From: Actinomycetota bacterium
Lineage (GTDB): Bacteria; Actinomycetota; Acidimicrobiia; Acidimicrobiales; Ilumatobacteraceae
Direction of reading: 5' to 3'
DNA: 44,534 nucleotides
Assembly: GCA_015767405.1 (NCBI GenBank)
Contig: JADWMG010000003.1
Location: forward strand, 1 to 44,534
A program made the translations under genes and the position numbers. Below, in pieces: positions 16,176 through 24,826 of the stretch (the first letter of the stretch is position 1; the number at the start of each line of letters is the position of its first letter). The notes beneath the pieces were generated by a model that was not told the DNA's origin, ran no database searches, and was given only the letters and a program-made list of their open reading frames with translations.

Positions 16176-16865
16176 ATGGCTGCGGAACACCCGACCGGCC
16201 CACCATCTCGGTGGAAGACGGCAGCCGAAGCGCTGAGCGGGCTGGAAGCAATCCGATTGGCCACTCGCACGCAGCGTCTCTCCCGCTCGCCACTCGGCGA
16301 TGATGGTCCAGTCATTCTGGTACCCGGTCTCGGCGCTACCGACGTGTCGATGCTGCCACTTCGCCGCTTCCTTCGGGAGCGTGGCCACCGGGCCAAGTCG
16401 GCAGGATTCGGGCGGATCCACTCCGACGTCCCCTTGCTCGCACGACAACTCATCGAGCGAGCCGACGCATTTCATCGCGAAAGCGGACGCAAGGTTGCAC
16501 TCATCGGCTGGAGTCTCGGCGGCCTACTCTCCCGGGAGACCGCCCGTAATCGGCCCGATCTGATCGAAAGGGTCATCACGTTCGGAACACCAGTTGTCGG
16601 CGGTCCGGCCCACACCGCGTTCGCCAGGCGTTACACCGATGACGAGATCGCGCAGATCGAGATCCTGATCAACAAGCGCAGCCAAGTACCGATCGAGGTG
16701 CCGATCACCGCCATCTGGAGTAGGCGCGACGGCGTAGTTTCAGGCCGCGCCTGCGTTGACCACTACTCCCCGAATGTCGAGAATCTCGAGGTGAGCAGCA
16801 CCCACCTCGGCATGGCCCTCGACCCTGACGTCTGGTCGATCATCGCCAAACGCCTTGCTGCCTGA
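16176..16865 (+). CDS. Alpha/beta hydrolase (lipase/PGAP1-like)
   Basis: A 229-aa alpha/beta hydrolase. The sequence VILVPGLGATDVSMLPLRRFLRERGH is the oxyanion-hole strand, GWSLGG (Ser about 113) the nucleophile elbow, WSRRDGVV carries the likely acid and STHLGM the likely catalytic His. The pattern resembles triacylglycerol lipase/PGAP1-type esterases. There is no signal peptide, so it probably acts in the cytoplasm. It ends 38 nt before three tandem family I hairpins. Confidence 0.85.
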   Translation: MAAEHPTGPPSRWKTAAEALSGLEAIRLATRTQRLSRSPLGDDGPVILVPGLGATDVSMLPLRRFLRERGHRAKSAGFGRIHSDVPLLARQLIERADAFHRESGRKVALIGWSLGGLLSRETARNRPDLIERVITFGTPVVGGPAHTAFARRYTDDEIAQIEILINKRSQVPIEVPITAIWSRRDGVVSGRACVDHYSPNVENLEVSSTHLGMALDPDVWSIIAKRLAA

Positions 16866-16902
16866 CCTGACCTTCCGGTCCATCCCTACCGCCCGCCCCG
16901 GA

Positions 16903-16949
16903 TTTCTGTCAGCACATACGGCGACGCCACAGGTAATTGCTGACACAAA
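16903..16949. repeat. Family I hairpin repeat, copy 3 (47 nt)
   Basis: The arms tttctgtcagcacatac and a diverged ggtaattgctgacacaaa pair with mismatches, making it the most diverged of the three tandem copies here. The cluster lies between the convergent hydrolase and MOSC-protein genes. Confidence 0.75.
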
Positions 16950-16974
16950 CCGCCGGGCTGACGGGCGCAACAAA

Positions 16975-17021
16975 TTTGTGTCGGCACAAACCCGTGCGCC
17001 ACAGGTAAGTGCTGACACAAA
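16975..17021. repeat. Family I hairpin repeat, copy 4 (47 nt)
   Basis: The outer arms tttgtgtcggcac and gtgctgacacaaa pair with one G-T. An AA/AA internal loop follows, then an inner stem with one mismatch and a CGC triloop. With its 5' flank gggctgacgggcgca it forms one unit of a 74-nt tandem duplication shared with copy 5. Confidence 0.8.
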
Positions 17022-17048
17022 CCTGAGCGGGCTGACGGGCGCAGGAAG

Positions 17049-17095
17049 TTTGTGTCGGCACAAACCTGTGCGCCACAGGTAAGTGCTGACATGAA
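17049..17095. repeat. Family I hairpin repeat, copy 5 (47 nt)
   Basis: The inner stem acctgtg-cgc-cacaggt is a perfect 7-bp helix, and the outer arm ends in gacatgaa rather than gacacaaa. The start is exactly 74 nt after copy 4, with the same 5' flank. It lies 48 nt beyond the stop of the minus-strand MOSC gene. Confidence 0.8.
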
Positions 17096-17142
17096 CCTGC
17101 GGGTGGAGGGCCGCGCGGGTGGAGGATTGGGGGCGGGCCGGG

Positions 17143-17988
17143 CTAGATGAACTCGAGGGGGTCGCCTGCTCGGATGGTGCCGGGAGTCGTGATGGTGGCG
17201 TAGATGCCGACGTTCTGATCGAGGTCACGGACGATGTGACGCAGCACTGCCGGATCGGCGGGAAGAGAATCGTCGATCTCTCGAGTCACCATGATGCAGC
17301 GAGGACACTGGGCGGCAAACTCCACGACTGCAGAACCGATGCGGGCCGAGCGCCCGGTCCAGTCGGCCTCTGGATGGCCTAGGCCAGAAGCCGATACATC
17401 ACCTGTGTCGACCACAATCGACGGACGAAATCGGCGCACATCGATCTGCGAATGGGGCAAGGCCGCGGCGAGCGCTGTGAGCGCTGATTCGGTCATCACC
17501 ATGAGGGGGAACGCGTCGTAGTAGGTGCCGGGAGGGGACTCGAACTCCACCAATTCCGGCGGGAACACCGAGAAGTCTGGAAGCGGCTCACCCTCCTCAC
17601 GCCCAAAGATCGAACCCAGCTCGGCCATCATGTCGTCGTTGTCCGGATCGCCGCGTCGGTAGTGGTCCCTATCATCGGCGGGGCGAAGACGTTCCAATCG
17701 CACCTGATGATCGAGCGCAGCGCTGACCCGATCATCGACATCCGCGTCACTCGTTCGTACCTCCGAGCCGTCGGGCAATGTGATTGCCACGTCACCGTCG
17801 TCGACATCGCGCGCAGCGCACTGCATCAGCGAACCAATCTTCTTCGCCCCTCGGATTCCCCCACGCTCGAGATCACGGACAGCCCACGTGCGGTCGCCCA
17901 CGATCCCGAGATCATCGAGCTCGACCGAATCAACCACCCCACCGACCATCGACTTCACCGGATACCGCCAGAGTTGAGTGACCTGCAT
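17143..17988 (-). CDS. MOSC domain-containing protein
   Basis: A 281-aa protein with an N-terminal MOSC beta-barrel (VTQLWRYPVKSMVGGVVDSVELDDLGIVGDRTWAV) and a C-terminal MOSC domain (VRRFRPSIVVD...RIGSAVVEFAAQCPRCIMVT). In this family the conserved Cys near the end (PRCIMVT) handles molybdenum-cofactor sulfur; related proteins reduce N-hydroxylated compounds (YcbX/mARC). An activity on a molybdenum cofactor is therefore likely but unproven. The ATG at 17988 has AGGG upstream. It follows the alcohol dehydrogenase gene by 58 nt and may end that transcript. Confidence 0.87.
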   Translation of the reverse strand: MQVTQLWRYPVKSMVGGVVDSVELDDLGIVGDRTWAVRDLERGGIRGAKKIGSLMQCAARDVDDGDVAITLPDGSEVRTSDADVDDRVSAALDHQVRLERLRPADDRDHYRRGDPDNDDMMAELGSIFGREEGEPLPDFSVFPPELVEFESPPGTYYDAFPLMVMTESALTALAAALPHSQIDVRRFRPSIVVDTGDVSASGLGHPEADWTGRSARIGSAVVEFAAQCPRCIMVTREIDDSLPADPAVLRHIVRDLDQNVGIYATITTPGTIRAGDPLEFI

Positions 17989-18046
17989 GACCAAACCCTA
18001 TTCGCGTCCTATCACCTGCTCGATGAGCGGAGCATTGCGCGGTCAG

Positions 18047-19057
18047 TCACATCGTCAATACGGCGGCACCGTCGATCTCGCCGCGCTGCAACCGATCGAG
18101 CGCCAAATTCGCATCGGCTAGCGGATACACATCGACGACAGTACGGATCGGGATCTCGAACGCGAGCGCAAGGAACTCCTCGGCATCACGACGTGTGAAG
18201 TTGGCGACGCTGCGCAGACCACGTTCTCGCCACAGCAAGTCGTAGTCGAACGACGGGATCTCATCGAGGTGGATGGCGTTGATCGCCACGGTTCCGCCGG
18301 GACGCAAGGCACTCAGCGCCGCCACCACGACCGAGCCGACCGGTGCGAACGTGATCGCCGCGTCGAGCGGTTCCGGCGGCGGGTCGTCGTAGCCGCCCGC
18401 CCACACCGCGCCCATCTCGAGCGCCCGTCGTTGTTCAGTCGAACTGCGCGTGGCGACGTAGACCTCGCATCCCCAATGCAGTGCCACCTGGATTGCCAGC
18501 AGCGCCGACGCGCCAAAGCCGAACAGCCCGAGTCGGCCACCCGGCTGGATTCCCGAAATATTCAACGAGCGGTACCCGATCACCCCGCCGCAAAGCAGCG
18601 GGGCCGCTTCCTCATCGGTGAAGCCACTGGGAATCGCGAACGCGAAATCTGCCAGAGCGACCATCGACTCGCCGTAGCCACCGTCACGATCCCAACCAGT
18701 GAACTGAGCCTCGGCACAGAGATTCTCTCGGCCGGTCGAGCAGAGATCACACTCACCACACGAGCCACCGAGCCACGCCACCCCGACACGATCACCCGGA
18801 TTCCACTGGGCCACGCCCTCGCCAACCGCCCGCACGCGACCAACCACCTGGTGCCCGGGCACGATCGGGAGACGACGTGCGGGCAGGTCACCCTCCACCA
18901 ACTGAAGGTCGGTACGGCACACGCCGCACGCCGACACATCAATTGCGATCTCACCAGGCCCGGGCGTTGGGACGGTTCGGTCAACGAGCGCCAGCGGGTT
19001 CTCGGCAGCAGGCCGCGGAGAGGCGAGCTCCTGAACACGATCCAAACGTAACGTCAT
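18047..19057 (-). CDS. Zinc-dependent alcohol dehydrogenase (AdhP/AdhA-like)
   Basis: A 336-aa medium-chain dehydrogenase. The catalytic zinc ligands are Cys44/47 (SACGVCRTDLQ) and His69 (PGHQVVG); the structural zinc ligands Cys100, 103, 106 and 114 (GSCGECDLCSTGRENLC) are all present. The cofactor loop reads GFGASALLAIQ in place of GxGxxG, as in other members of the 'zinc-binding alcohol dehydrogenase' group with long-chain substrates. The start at 19057 lies 10 nt behind the P450 stop, so the two genes are surely in one transcript. It plausibly oxidises an alcohol made by the P450. Confidence 0.9.
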   Translation of the reverse strand: MTLRLDRVQELASPRPAAENPLALVDRTVPTPGPGEIAIDVSACGVCRTDLQLVEGDLPARRLPIVPGHQVVGRVRAVGEGVAQWNPGDRVGVAWLGGSCGECDLCSTGRENLCAEAQFTGWDRDGGYGESMVALADFAFAIPSGFTDEEAAPLLCGGVIGYRSLNISGIQPGGRLGLFGFGASALLAIQVALHWGCEVYVATRSSTEQRRALEMGAVWAGGYDDPPPEPLDAAITFAPVGSVVVAALSALRPGGTVAINAIHLDEIPSFDYDLLWRERGLRSVANFTRRDAEEFLALAFEIPIRTVVDVYPLADANLALDRLQRGEIDGAAVLTM

Positions 19058-19067
19058 TCGCCACGGA

Positions 19068-20312
19068 TCAATCGACAGCGATGTCGAGTCGCTCGAGGCC
19101 GCGCAAGTTGATTCGTCCGTTCCAACCCGGTTCGCCGACAACCCGAGCATTCGGAAAACGCCGGATGAAACTGCCGATTGCCACCTGCGCCTCCATACGA
19201 GCCAGTGATGCCCCGAGGCAGTGATGAGCACCACTACCGAACGACAGATGCTGGCCGGCACCTTCGCGGCGGACGTCCATCTGATCGGCAGTCGGCCCCC
19301 ACTTCGCGGCATCTCGATTAGACGATGCCAAACCGGCCAGCACTGCGCTGCCCTTGTCGATCGTTTTGCCTCCGAATGTGACCTCGTCCATTGTGATGCG
19401 ACGTGAGAACTGAACGGGGCTGATGTAGCGAAGTAGTTCGTCGACCGCGTTGACATCAAGCGATGGATCGTCGCGCCACACCGCAAGTTGGTCGGGGTTA
19501 CGCAGAAGCTCGTAGATGCCAGTGCCAATGAGATTGACAGTGGTCTCGTGGCCTGCGATGAACAACAACGAGACCTGATCACGTAGCTCCACTGACGACA
19601 ACCGGTCGCCGTCCTCCTCGGCCTCGATCAACGCTGTCAGCAGATCATCGGCCGGGTTTGCTCGCTTCCACTCGATGACCTGATCGATGTGAGCGTCCAT
19701 CATCTTTCCGGCGTCGATCGCCGCACGGATTTCGTCGTCGGTGATGATCGGATCGATGGTCTTCACGAGCGCCGATGACCACTCGGCAATGAGATCTTTG
19801 TCAGCCTCCGGCATCCCGAGCATCTCGGAGATCACATCGAACGGCAATGGAAATGCCAGCTCCGCAACGATGTCGGACGACCCGCGAGACTCGACCGCAT
19901 CGAGAATCTCATCGACCAGTTTCTGAATTCGAGGTCGCAGCTCCTCGATCGCCGAGGGCGTGAATGCCTTGCTCACGAGACGGCGGAGCCTTGTGTGATC
20001 GGGCGGATCAACGCTGAGGATGCTGGTGCTCGGCTCGAGCGATCCGCCCGCTGCCGCGACAACTGCTGCGTACTTCTCGTCCTGCACCTCGATGTTGGAG
20101 TCGCTGACACTCATCGCCGGGTCGCGCAGCAGTTTGAATACGTCCTGTTGGGAAAACAGGATCCACTGACCGGTGAGCGAAAGGTGAACGGCATCGTTCT
20201 CACGCAGCTCGGCAAGATGCGGGTATGGGTTCTCCACGTACCCGGGCTCGAGCGGGTTGAAGAACATGGCATCGCTCGCCGACGCGAGATCGTTTGTACC
20301 GGTAGCGGTCAT
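19068..20312 (-). CDS. Cytochrome P450
   Basis: A 414-aa class I bacterial P450. The I-helix has AGHETT, the K-helix ExxR is ELLR, the SRRITMDEV and RDAAKWGPTAD regions are usual, and the heme loop FGSGAHHCLGASLAR places the axial Cys at about 365. Early SVDPPDHTRLRRLVSKAFTP is the C-helix heme contact. It needs a ferredoxin and reductase, neither of which is encoded nearby. The partner genes (alcohol dehydrogenase downstream; WS/DGAT and PlsC upstream) suggest a lipid or hydrocarbon substrate, but this is inference. Confidence 0.95.
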   Translation of the reverse strand: MTATGTNDLASASDAMFFNPLEPGYVENPYPHLAELRENDAVHLSLTGQWILFSQQDVFKLLRDPAMSVSDSNIEVQDEKYAAVVAAAGGSLEPSTSILSVDPPDHTRLRRLVSKAFTPSAIEELRPRIQKLVDEILDAVESRGSSDIVAELAFPLPFDVISEMLGMPEADKDLIAEWSSALVKTIDPIITDDEIRAAIDAGKMMDAHIDQVIEWKRANPADDLLTALIEAEEDGDRLSSVELRDQVSLLFIAGHETTVNLIGTGIYELLRNPDQLAVWRDDPSLDVNAVDELLRYISPVQFSRRITMDEVTFGGKTIDKGSAVLAGLASSNRDAAKWGPTADQMDVRREGAGQHLSFGSGAHHCLGASLARMEAQVAIGSFIRRFPNARVVGEPGWNGRINLRGLERLDIAVD

Positions 20313-20357
20313 GGACGAAGGCTACGACACGTGCGACTGCCGCGCCCGCTCGAAAGC

Positions 20358-21809
20358 CTATGACGCCAGGATGTCGGCGAATGCGCTCTCGACGGCATCC
20401 CGGAAGTCTTCAGGCGCATCGATTGCCGTCGGATCGATGAACAGCCCGATGTCGAACCGGTTCTCGTACGACAACGCCGTTGCGTTACATGCGGTCCCGG
20501 CCACAGGACCCATCGTGACTATCTGTAGTACTCGCGCCCCGGAGATGTAGAGCGCGAACGGGGCGCCACGAAGATTCGACGTGGCAAAGTCGATCTTGCC
20601 CGCTGCCGCACGCGCAGCGCTGGTGAGAACCGTCGTGGGTAGCCAGTTCGCTATTCCCGCCATCGCACCAAATCCACCCCCCGTCGACATGGACTCCCGC
20701 TTTTCGGCGAGCCGCAGATGGATATCCGCGATCCGCTCGTCCAGAGGCACCACTGCACCGGGCAGCTGGACGGGAACAGGTGTGAATGCGTTTCCGCCGA
20801 CAGCACTATCAGTCCGGGTGCTGATCACGAAACTGGTGTTGTATGCGTCAACTTCAACTCCGCGATCGGCGTGATATCGAACTGCACCCTCGGTCATTCC
20901 GGCGAGGAAAACATCATTGATGGTTGCGCCGTATCGCTTCGAAGCAGCCTTCAATTCATCGAGCGGCAGGCTGAGGTGTTCGAGGTGACGATGACGGGAA
21001 CGCGTCTTCCACAAGGGCGAGCCTCCCTCTACTTCGTTGCCGGCACCAGTGAGTGCGCCGATGGTCGATGTCGCGACGCCAAGCGCACCGCCAACGGCTT
21101 CGCGTGCACGTTTCGGATCGGCGGGCCAGATCGCAACCTCGCCCGCAAGTCGGCGAGCGTTACCGAGCTGTCGACGGGTGAGATGGCCGAGCGATTGCAC
21201 AACTGTCGTTGGGAAACCGTCGGCCAAATCACCGCCCATCTGCTTTGCGTGGTGCGACTCGACTGCATCGGCGACGATCTGCTCGAGATCCACCTCATCG
21301 GGCGCAGGCTCGTTGGGGTCGACTTGCTGGTACATCTCGGCCATCCGAAGTTGGCCAATTCCGTCGCTGACGGCATGGTGCACGACCGACCAGATCGCTG
21401 ACCGACCGCCTTCCAAACCGTCGATCGCCACGAACCGCCACAGCGGGCGCGTTCGATCGAGCGGTTCCTGGTAGAGCTGCGCGGCAAGATCGAAGAGTTG
21501 CCGCTCGGAACCTGGCTTCGGCAAGGAAATACGCCGTGTGTGAAAGGCGATGTCAAACTCTGGATCTGGCACCCAGGCCGGCGGAGCCACGCGTCCGAGG
21601 CCCGGTACCACCCGCTCGTACAGACGGGGAATCCTGCTGACCGCGCTCCTCATGGTGCGGCGGAAGTGGTCCTCGTCCATCGATCCCTCGAGGATCGCCA
21701 GCGCGGCTCCACTGGGGTTCAGCCACGGGTCTTTTTCGATGTTCCACATGAGCGACTCTTCGTCAGACATGCGGTCGTCGAAACTCATCTCACGTTCTTG
21801 TGCTTCCAT
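20358..21809 (-). CDS. WS/DGAT/MGAT family acyltransferase
   Basis: A 483-aa wax ester synthase/diacylglycerol acyltransferase-type enzyme. The catalytic HHxxxDG motif is HHAVSDG (His144, His145, Asp149, Gly150). The C-terminal DUF1298-type half contains NDVFLAG-like and SNLRGAPFALYISGARVLQIVTMGPV segments. It transfers acyl groups from acyl-CoA to an alcohol or diacylglycerol, yielding storage wax or triacylglycerol. GAGGAA precedes the ATG at 21809. The preceding gene on the same strand is HAD-PlsC, and mycobacteria also place a WS/DGAT gene next to plsC. Confidence 0.92.
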   Translation of the reverse strand: MEAQEREMSFDDRMSDEESLMWNIEKDPWLNPSGAALAILEGSMDEDHFRRTMRSAVSRIPRLYERVVPGLGRVAPPAWVPDPEFDIAFHTRRISLPKPGSERQLFDLAAQLYQEPLDRTRPLWRFVAIDGLEGGRSAIWSVVHHAVSDGIGQLRMAEMYQQVDPNEPAPDEVDLEQIVADAVESHHAKQMGGDLADGFPTTVVQSLGHLTRRQLGNARRLAGEVAIWPADPKRAREAVGGALGVATSTIGALTGAGNEVEGGSPLWKTRSRHRHLEHLSLPLDELKAASKRYGATINDVFLAGMTEGAVRYHADRGVEVDAYNTSFVISTRTDSAVGGNAFTPVPVQLPGAVVPLDERIADIHLRLAEKRESMSTGGGFGAMAGIANWLPTTVLTSAARAAAGKIDFATSNLRGAPFALYISGARVLQIVTMGPVAGTACNATALSYENRFDIGLFIDPTAIDAPEDFRDAVESAFADILAS

Positions 21810-21835
21810 TGGTTCCTCGTTGGTCGATTGGATAG

Positions 21836-23260
21836 TCAGGAGTCGGTGCCGGGGCGGCGATCAGATTCCGCGTCAGGATCACCGCGGTAGCCGGACGGAT
21901 ATGTCAGCACCAGTTCCTCCGGTGTCGGGGTGTGGGGCTCACGAGCCTCCGGCGGCAACAGTGCAACGAGAGCCTTCATGATTCTCTTCGTGTCAGCATT
22001 CGGGCTCTTGTACTTCAACTTCACGGGCGGTCCAACTGCCGCGGTCACTAGCGGGCGATCGGTGAGCGACAGGCGAGGAAGCCGTGCGCTGCGCGGCCAA
22101 ACCTTCTCGGTTCCCCACAAGCCGACCGGTATCACGGGAGCTTTCGTGGCCGCTGCGATACGGGCGGCACCCCATCGCCCCTTCAGCTCGGGATCGAAGA
22201 AGGCGGGGCCTCGTGGGATGGTTCCCTGTGGAGCCATCATGAGAATGTCACCAGCATCAACTGCTTCGATGGCGGCGTCGAGCGGCTCATCTGACCCCGT
22301 CCCGCGGTCGACACGGATACCGCCGGCGGCACGCATCAGACGACCGATGATCGGAGCGTCGAACACTTCCTTCTTGCCCAGACCGCGCACATTGCGGCCT
22401 GCCTTGGCGATAACGAGGCCCATCACAGTCGGGTCGAAGTAGGAACGGTGATTGAACACCACAATCGCCCCGCCGGTCTCGGGGATGTTCTCTATCCCCT
22501 CGAACTCGATGCGCGCGTTCGGAGCGAGGATCTCCGGTCGCATCATCGGGCGACTCCACTCCTGAATCTCGAGACCACCCACCTTCGCGACTCCATCAGA
22601 GCGGTCAAAGTGACGAACCGGCCACCCTCGAAGCGCAGCCGTAGCTCGGAGCTGGAAATCCGGATTCACGGCGACAGGGTGGCCGACCATTGCCAGCAGC
22701 GGTGAATCGAAGTAGCTGTCGCTGTACGCATAACTCTGCGACAGGCGGACTCCACTTTCATCTGCCCAGACGGCAACGGCATCAGCCTTGGTTCGACCCC
22801 ACACGAAGTCGCCATCCATAGCGCCGGTGAAGAAGTCTCCGTCACGCTTCCACTTCGTGGCGACAACAGCGTCGAATCCGAGCCGCCTCGCAAACGGCTC
22901 GACGAAAGGCATCGGCGATGTGGTTGCCATCACCAGCAGACGACCGGCCTCTCGGTGTTCCTCGATGACCTTGGCTGCCTGCGGGAGGAGCAGTTCGGCC
23001 AATTCTTCCGCGGCACCGTCCATCGCCACCTGGACATCGTCGACACACCAGCCCGCTCCGGCTCGGCTCGCTAGCCGCGCTGGTTGCATCATCAGCCAGT
23101 TCTCGCCGAACTGTTCGTAGAAACGAGTCAGTACGTCAGCGAGCGGCAACTCTCCCGACCCTCCCAGCCCAGCATCACCCAGGTGCTTGCGAAACACGGT
23201 CGCCGACGACGATGTGATCAGTGTGCGATCGAGATCGAAGATGGCAGCAGCGCGCGACAT
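21836..23260 (-). CDS. HAD-IB phosphatase fused to 1-acylglycerol-3-phosphate acyltransferase (PlsC)
   Basis: A 474-aa fusion. Residues 1-220 are a HAD-IB domain with FDLDRTL (Asp9, Asp11) and the late SDSYFDSPLL. Residues 240-455 are a PlsC domain with NHRSYFD (His271, Asp276) and PQGTIPRG, where most family members have PEGT. HAD-PlsC fusions are known in mycobacteria (Rv2483c). The PlsC part makes phosphatidic acid and the HAD part could then dephosphorylate a lipid intermediate. The WS/DGAT gene follows after 26 nt. Transcription probably begins in the hairpin-bearing gap 23261-23348. Confidence 0.9.
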   Translation of the reverse strand: MSRAAAIFDLDRTLITSSSATVFRKHLGDAGLGGSGELPLADVLTRFYEQFGENWLMMQPARLASRAGAGWCVDDVQVAMDGAAEELAELLLPQAAKVIEEHREAGRLLVMATTSPMPFVEPFARRLGFDAVVATKWKRDGDFFTGAMDGDFVWGRTKADAVAVWADESGVRLSQSYAYSDSYFDSPLLAMVGHPVAVNPDFQLRATAALRGWPVRHFDRSDGVAKVGGLEIQEWSRPMMRPEILAPNARIEFEGIENIPETGGAIVVFNHRSYFDPTVMGLVIAKAGRNVRGLGKKEVFDAPIIGRLMRAAGGIRVDRGTGSDEPLDAAIEAVDAGDILMMAPQGTIPRGPAFFDPELKGRWGAARIAAATKAPVIPVGLWGTEKVWPRSARLPRLSLTDRPLVTAAVGPPVKLKYKSPNADTKRIMKALVALLPPEAREPHTPTPEELVLTYPSGYRGDPDAESDRRPGTDS

Positions 23261-23282
23261 GGCTAAAGACTACGGCCCCACA

Positions 23283-23333
23283 CGTTTGTACGTAATTTTT
23301 CGGTTCATAGCGCCAGCAAATTACCTACAAACG
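23283..23333. repeat. Family II hairpin repeat, copy E (51 nt)
   Basis: cgtttgtacgtaattttt pairs with gcaaattacctacaaacg apart from a C-C mismatch and a small apical irregularity. Flanking CAC and GTG extend it. It ends 15 nt beyond the stop of the LLM oxidoreductase gene, which reads leftward. Confidence 0.86.
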
Positions 23334-23348
23334 TGGATTGGGATGGGT

Positions 23349-24260
23349 TTAGGCGTTGGCGGCGGCCATCGTTGACCGCGTTCGTTCGCGTTCGTCGCGA
23401 TTGCCACCCATGACGACACCGGTGAAGTCGGTTGCGCCAGCCGCCGCGATGCGGTCGAGGCCTTCACGCACCTCAGCTTCGCTGCCGATCAACGAAATGT
23501 CTTCAACACCGTGCACTCCCTCGATGTCGAGCATCGCTCGATACGAGGGCAGAACCGCGTAATCCTTCAGGACCGCGCCAACGAATTCCTTGGCGGGCTT
23601 CGGGTCGTCCGTCACCCACACGGGAAGGCTGCACACAACGCTCGGAGCAGGCCGGCCCGCCTCACCGGCCGCCTCGGAGATGATCGGAACGATCTGTTGT
23701 TCCAGCGTGGCTGGCCCGACACACCACAGGATCGTGCCATCACAGCGACGACCGGCAATCTTCAGCATCTGCTCACCGAGTGCTGCCAGCATCACCTTCG
23801 GGGGATCATCGGTCGGCCTCGGACCACCACCGTTGAAACTCCACACCTCCCCGTCGTGATCGACCGCGCCATCCGTCAATAACGGCTGTAGCACGTCGAG
23901 ATAGTCGAGCATGTGCCGGATCGGGCGTTCCCACTTCATGCGCAAACCGTCCTCGACCGAGACCTTGTGCGCCAGCCCGATTCCGAGAATCAATCGTCCA
24001 CCGGTTGCGGCCTGAGCGGTTAGAGCCTGCCCCGCCAGCGTATGTGGGTGCCGCGACCAAGTCGGAACGACCGCCGTGCCCAACTCGATGGTCGATGTAC
24101 GAGCGCCCGCCAGACCCAATGCTGCGACAGCATCGAGCAGACCGCCCTGGGCCAGCCAATAGCTATCGAATCCCGCCGCTTCACTCTCTTCGATGTCGTT
24201 CAGGATCTCGTCGAGGTTGGGCTGGACGAGCTTGTCAGATCCGTTGATTCCGATGCGCAT
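23349..24260 (-). CDS. LLM class F420-dependent oxidoreductase
   Basis: A 303-aa luciferase-like flavin/F420 oxidoreductase. It begins MRIGINGSDKLVQPNLDEILNDIEESEAAGFDSYWLAQGG, with the TIM-barrel landmarks ELGTAVVPTWSRHPHTLAGQALTAQAATGGRLILGIG. The C-terminal part has GSEAEVREGLDRIAAAGATDF. F420 rather than FMN use is inferred from the resemblance to actinobacterial members. The substrate is unknown. It is the first gene of its transcript; an exact palindrome GCACTAGTGC lies 67 nt upstream. Confidence 0.9.
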   Translation of the reverse strand: MRIGINGSDKLVQPNLDEILNDIEESEAAGFDSYWLAQGGLLDAVAALGLAGARTSTIELGTAVVPTWSRHPHTLAGQALTAQAATGGRLILGIGLAHKVSVEDGLRMKWERPIRHMLDYLDVLQPLLTDGAVDHDGEVWSFNGGGPRPTDDPPKVMLAALGEQMLKIAGRRCDGTILWCVGPATLEQQIVPIISEAAGEAGRPAPSVVCSLPVWVTDDPKPAKEFVGAVLKDYAVLPSYRAMLDIEGVHGVEDISLIGSEAEVREGLDRIAAAGATDFTGVVMGGNRDERERTRSTMAAANA

Positions 24261-24358
24261 GCTGCTCCGATCCGGCGCCCCAGGACCGGATGCGCTCGAC
24301 TGGATCGTAGGCGCACTGCTTCGGCAGCACTAGTGCCCCGACCCGTATCGTCAGTTGG

Positions 24359-24781
24359 TCAGGCGAGTTGTGCCTCGATCTGGCTGCGCAGGACGTGCTC
24401 GGGCTGCGCGCCGATGACGGTGTCGACGAGTTCGCCGTCGCGCATGAACAGCAGCATCGGAATGCTCCGTGCGTTGTACTTCTGAGCGATGCGCGGTGAC
24501 TCGTCGACGTTGACCTTGACGACCTTCAACGAACCGGAGAACTCCTGTGAGAGCTTCTCGAGTATGGGTGCGACCATCACGCACGGTCCACACCATGGCG
24601 CCCACAGATCTACCAAGACCAAGCGTTTCGTTGACGCCGCCTGCTCGAAGTCGCTGTCTCCGGCTTCGACCAACCACGGGAGATCCTTGTGGCACTTCGC
24701 GCAGCGCGGGCTGCCGGGTGCTGAAGTCGGCACACGATTCTTCGCGTCGCACGATGGACACTGCACAACTTGATTCGCCAT
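24359..24781 (-). CDS. Thioredoxin with N-terminal zinc ribbon (thioredoxin 2 type)
   Basis: A 140-aa protein of the TrxC type. A zinc ribbon (Cys8, Cys11, Cys27, Cys30) precedes a full thioredoxin fold with LWAPWCGPC (redox Cys64/Cys67) and the cis-Pro loop RSIPMLLF. It reduces protein disulfides in the cytoplasm, in other bacteria often under oxidative stress. The ATG at 24781 has GGAGG only one base upstream, which is too close for ordinary initiation, so the transcript may be leaderless. It is divergent from the thioesterase gene; only 45 nt separate them. Confidence 0.92.
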   Translation of the reverse strand: MANQVVQCPSCDAKNRVPTSAPGSPRCAKCHKDLPWLVEAGDSDFEQAASTKRLVLVDLWAPWCGPCVMVAPILEKLSQEFSGSLKVVKVNVDESPRIAQKYNARSIPMLLFMRDGELVDTVIGAQPEHVLRSQIEAQLA

Positions 24782-24826
24782 ACCTCCAAGATACGGCTGA
24801 TGCTTGCTTCGATCTACAGTCAGCCC

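Noticed and set aside
16903-17095. CRISPR-like array of 47-nt units
   Set aside because: Spacers 4 and 5 are near-identical flank sequence from a tandem duplication, and each unit is itself a full hairpin.
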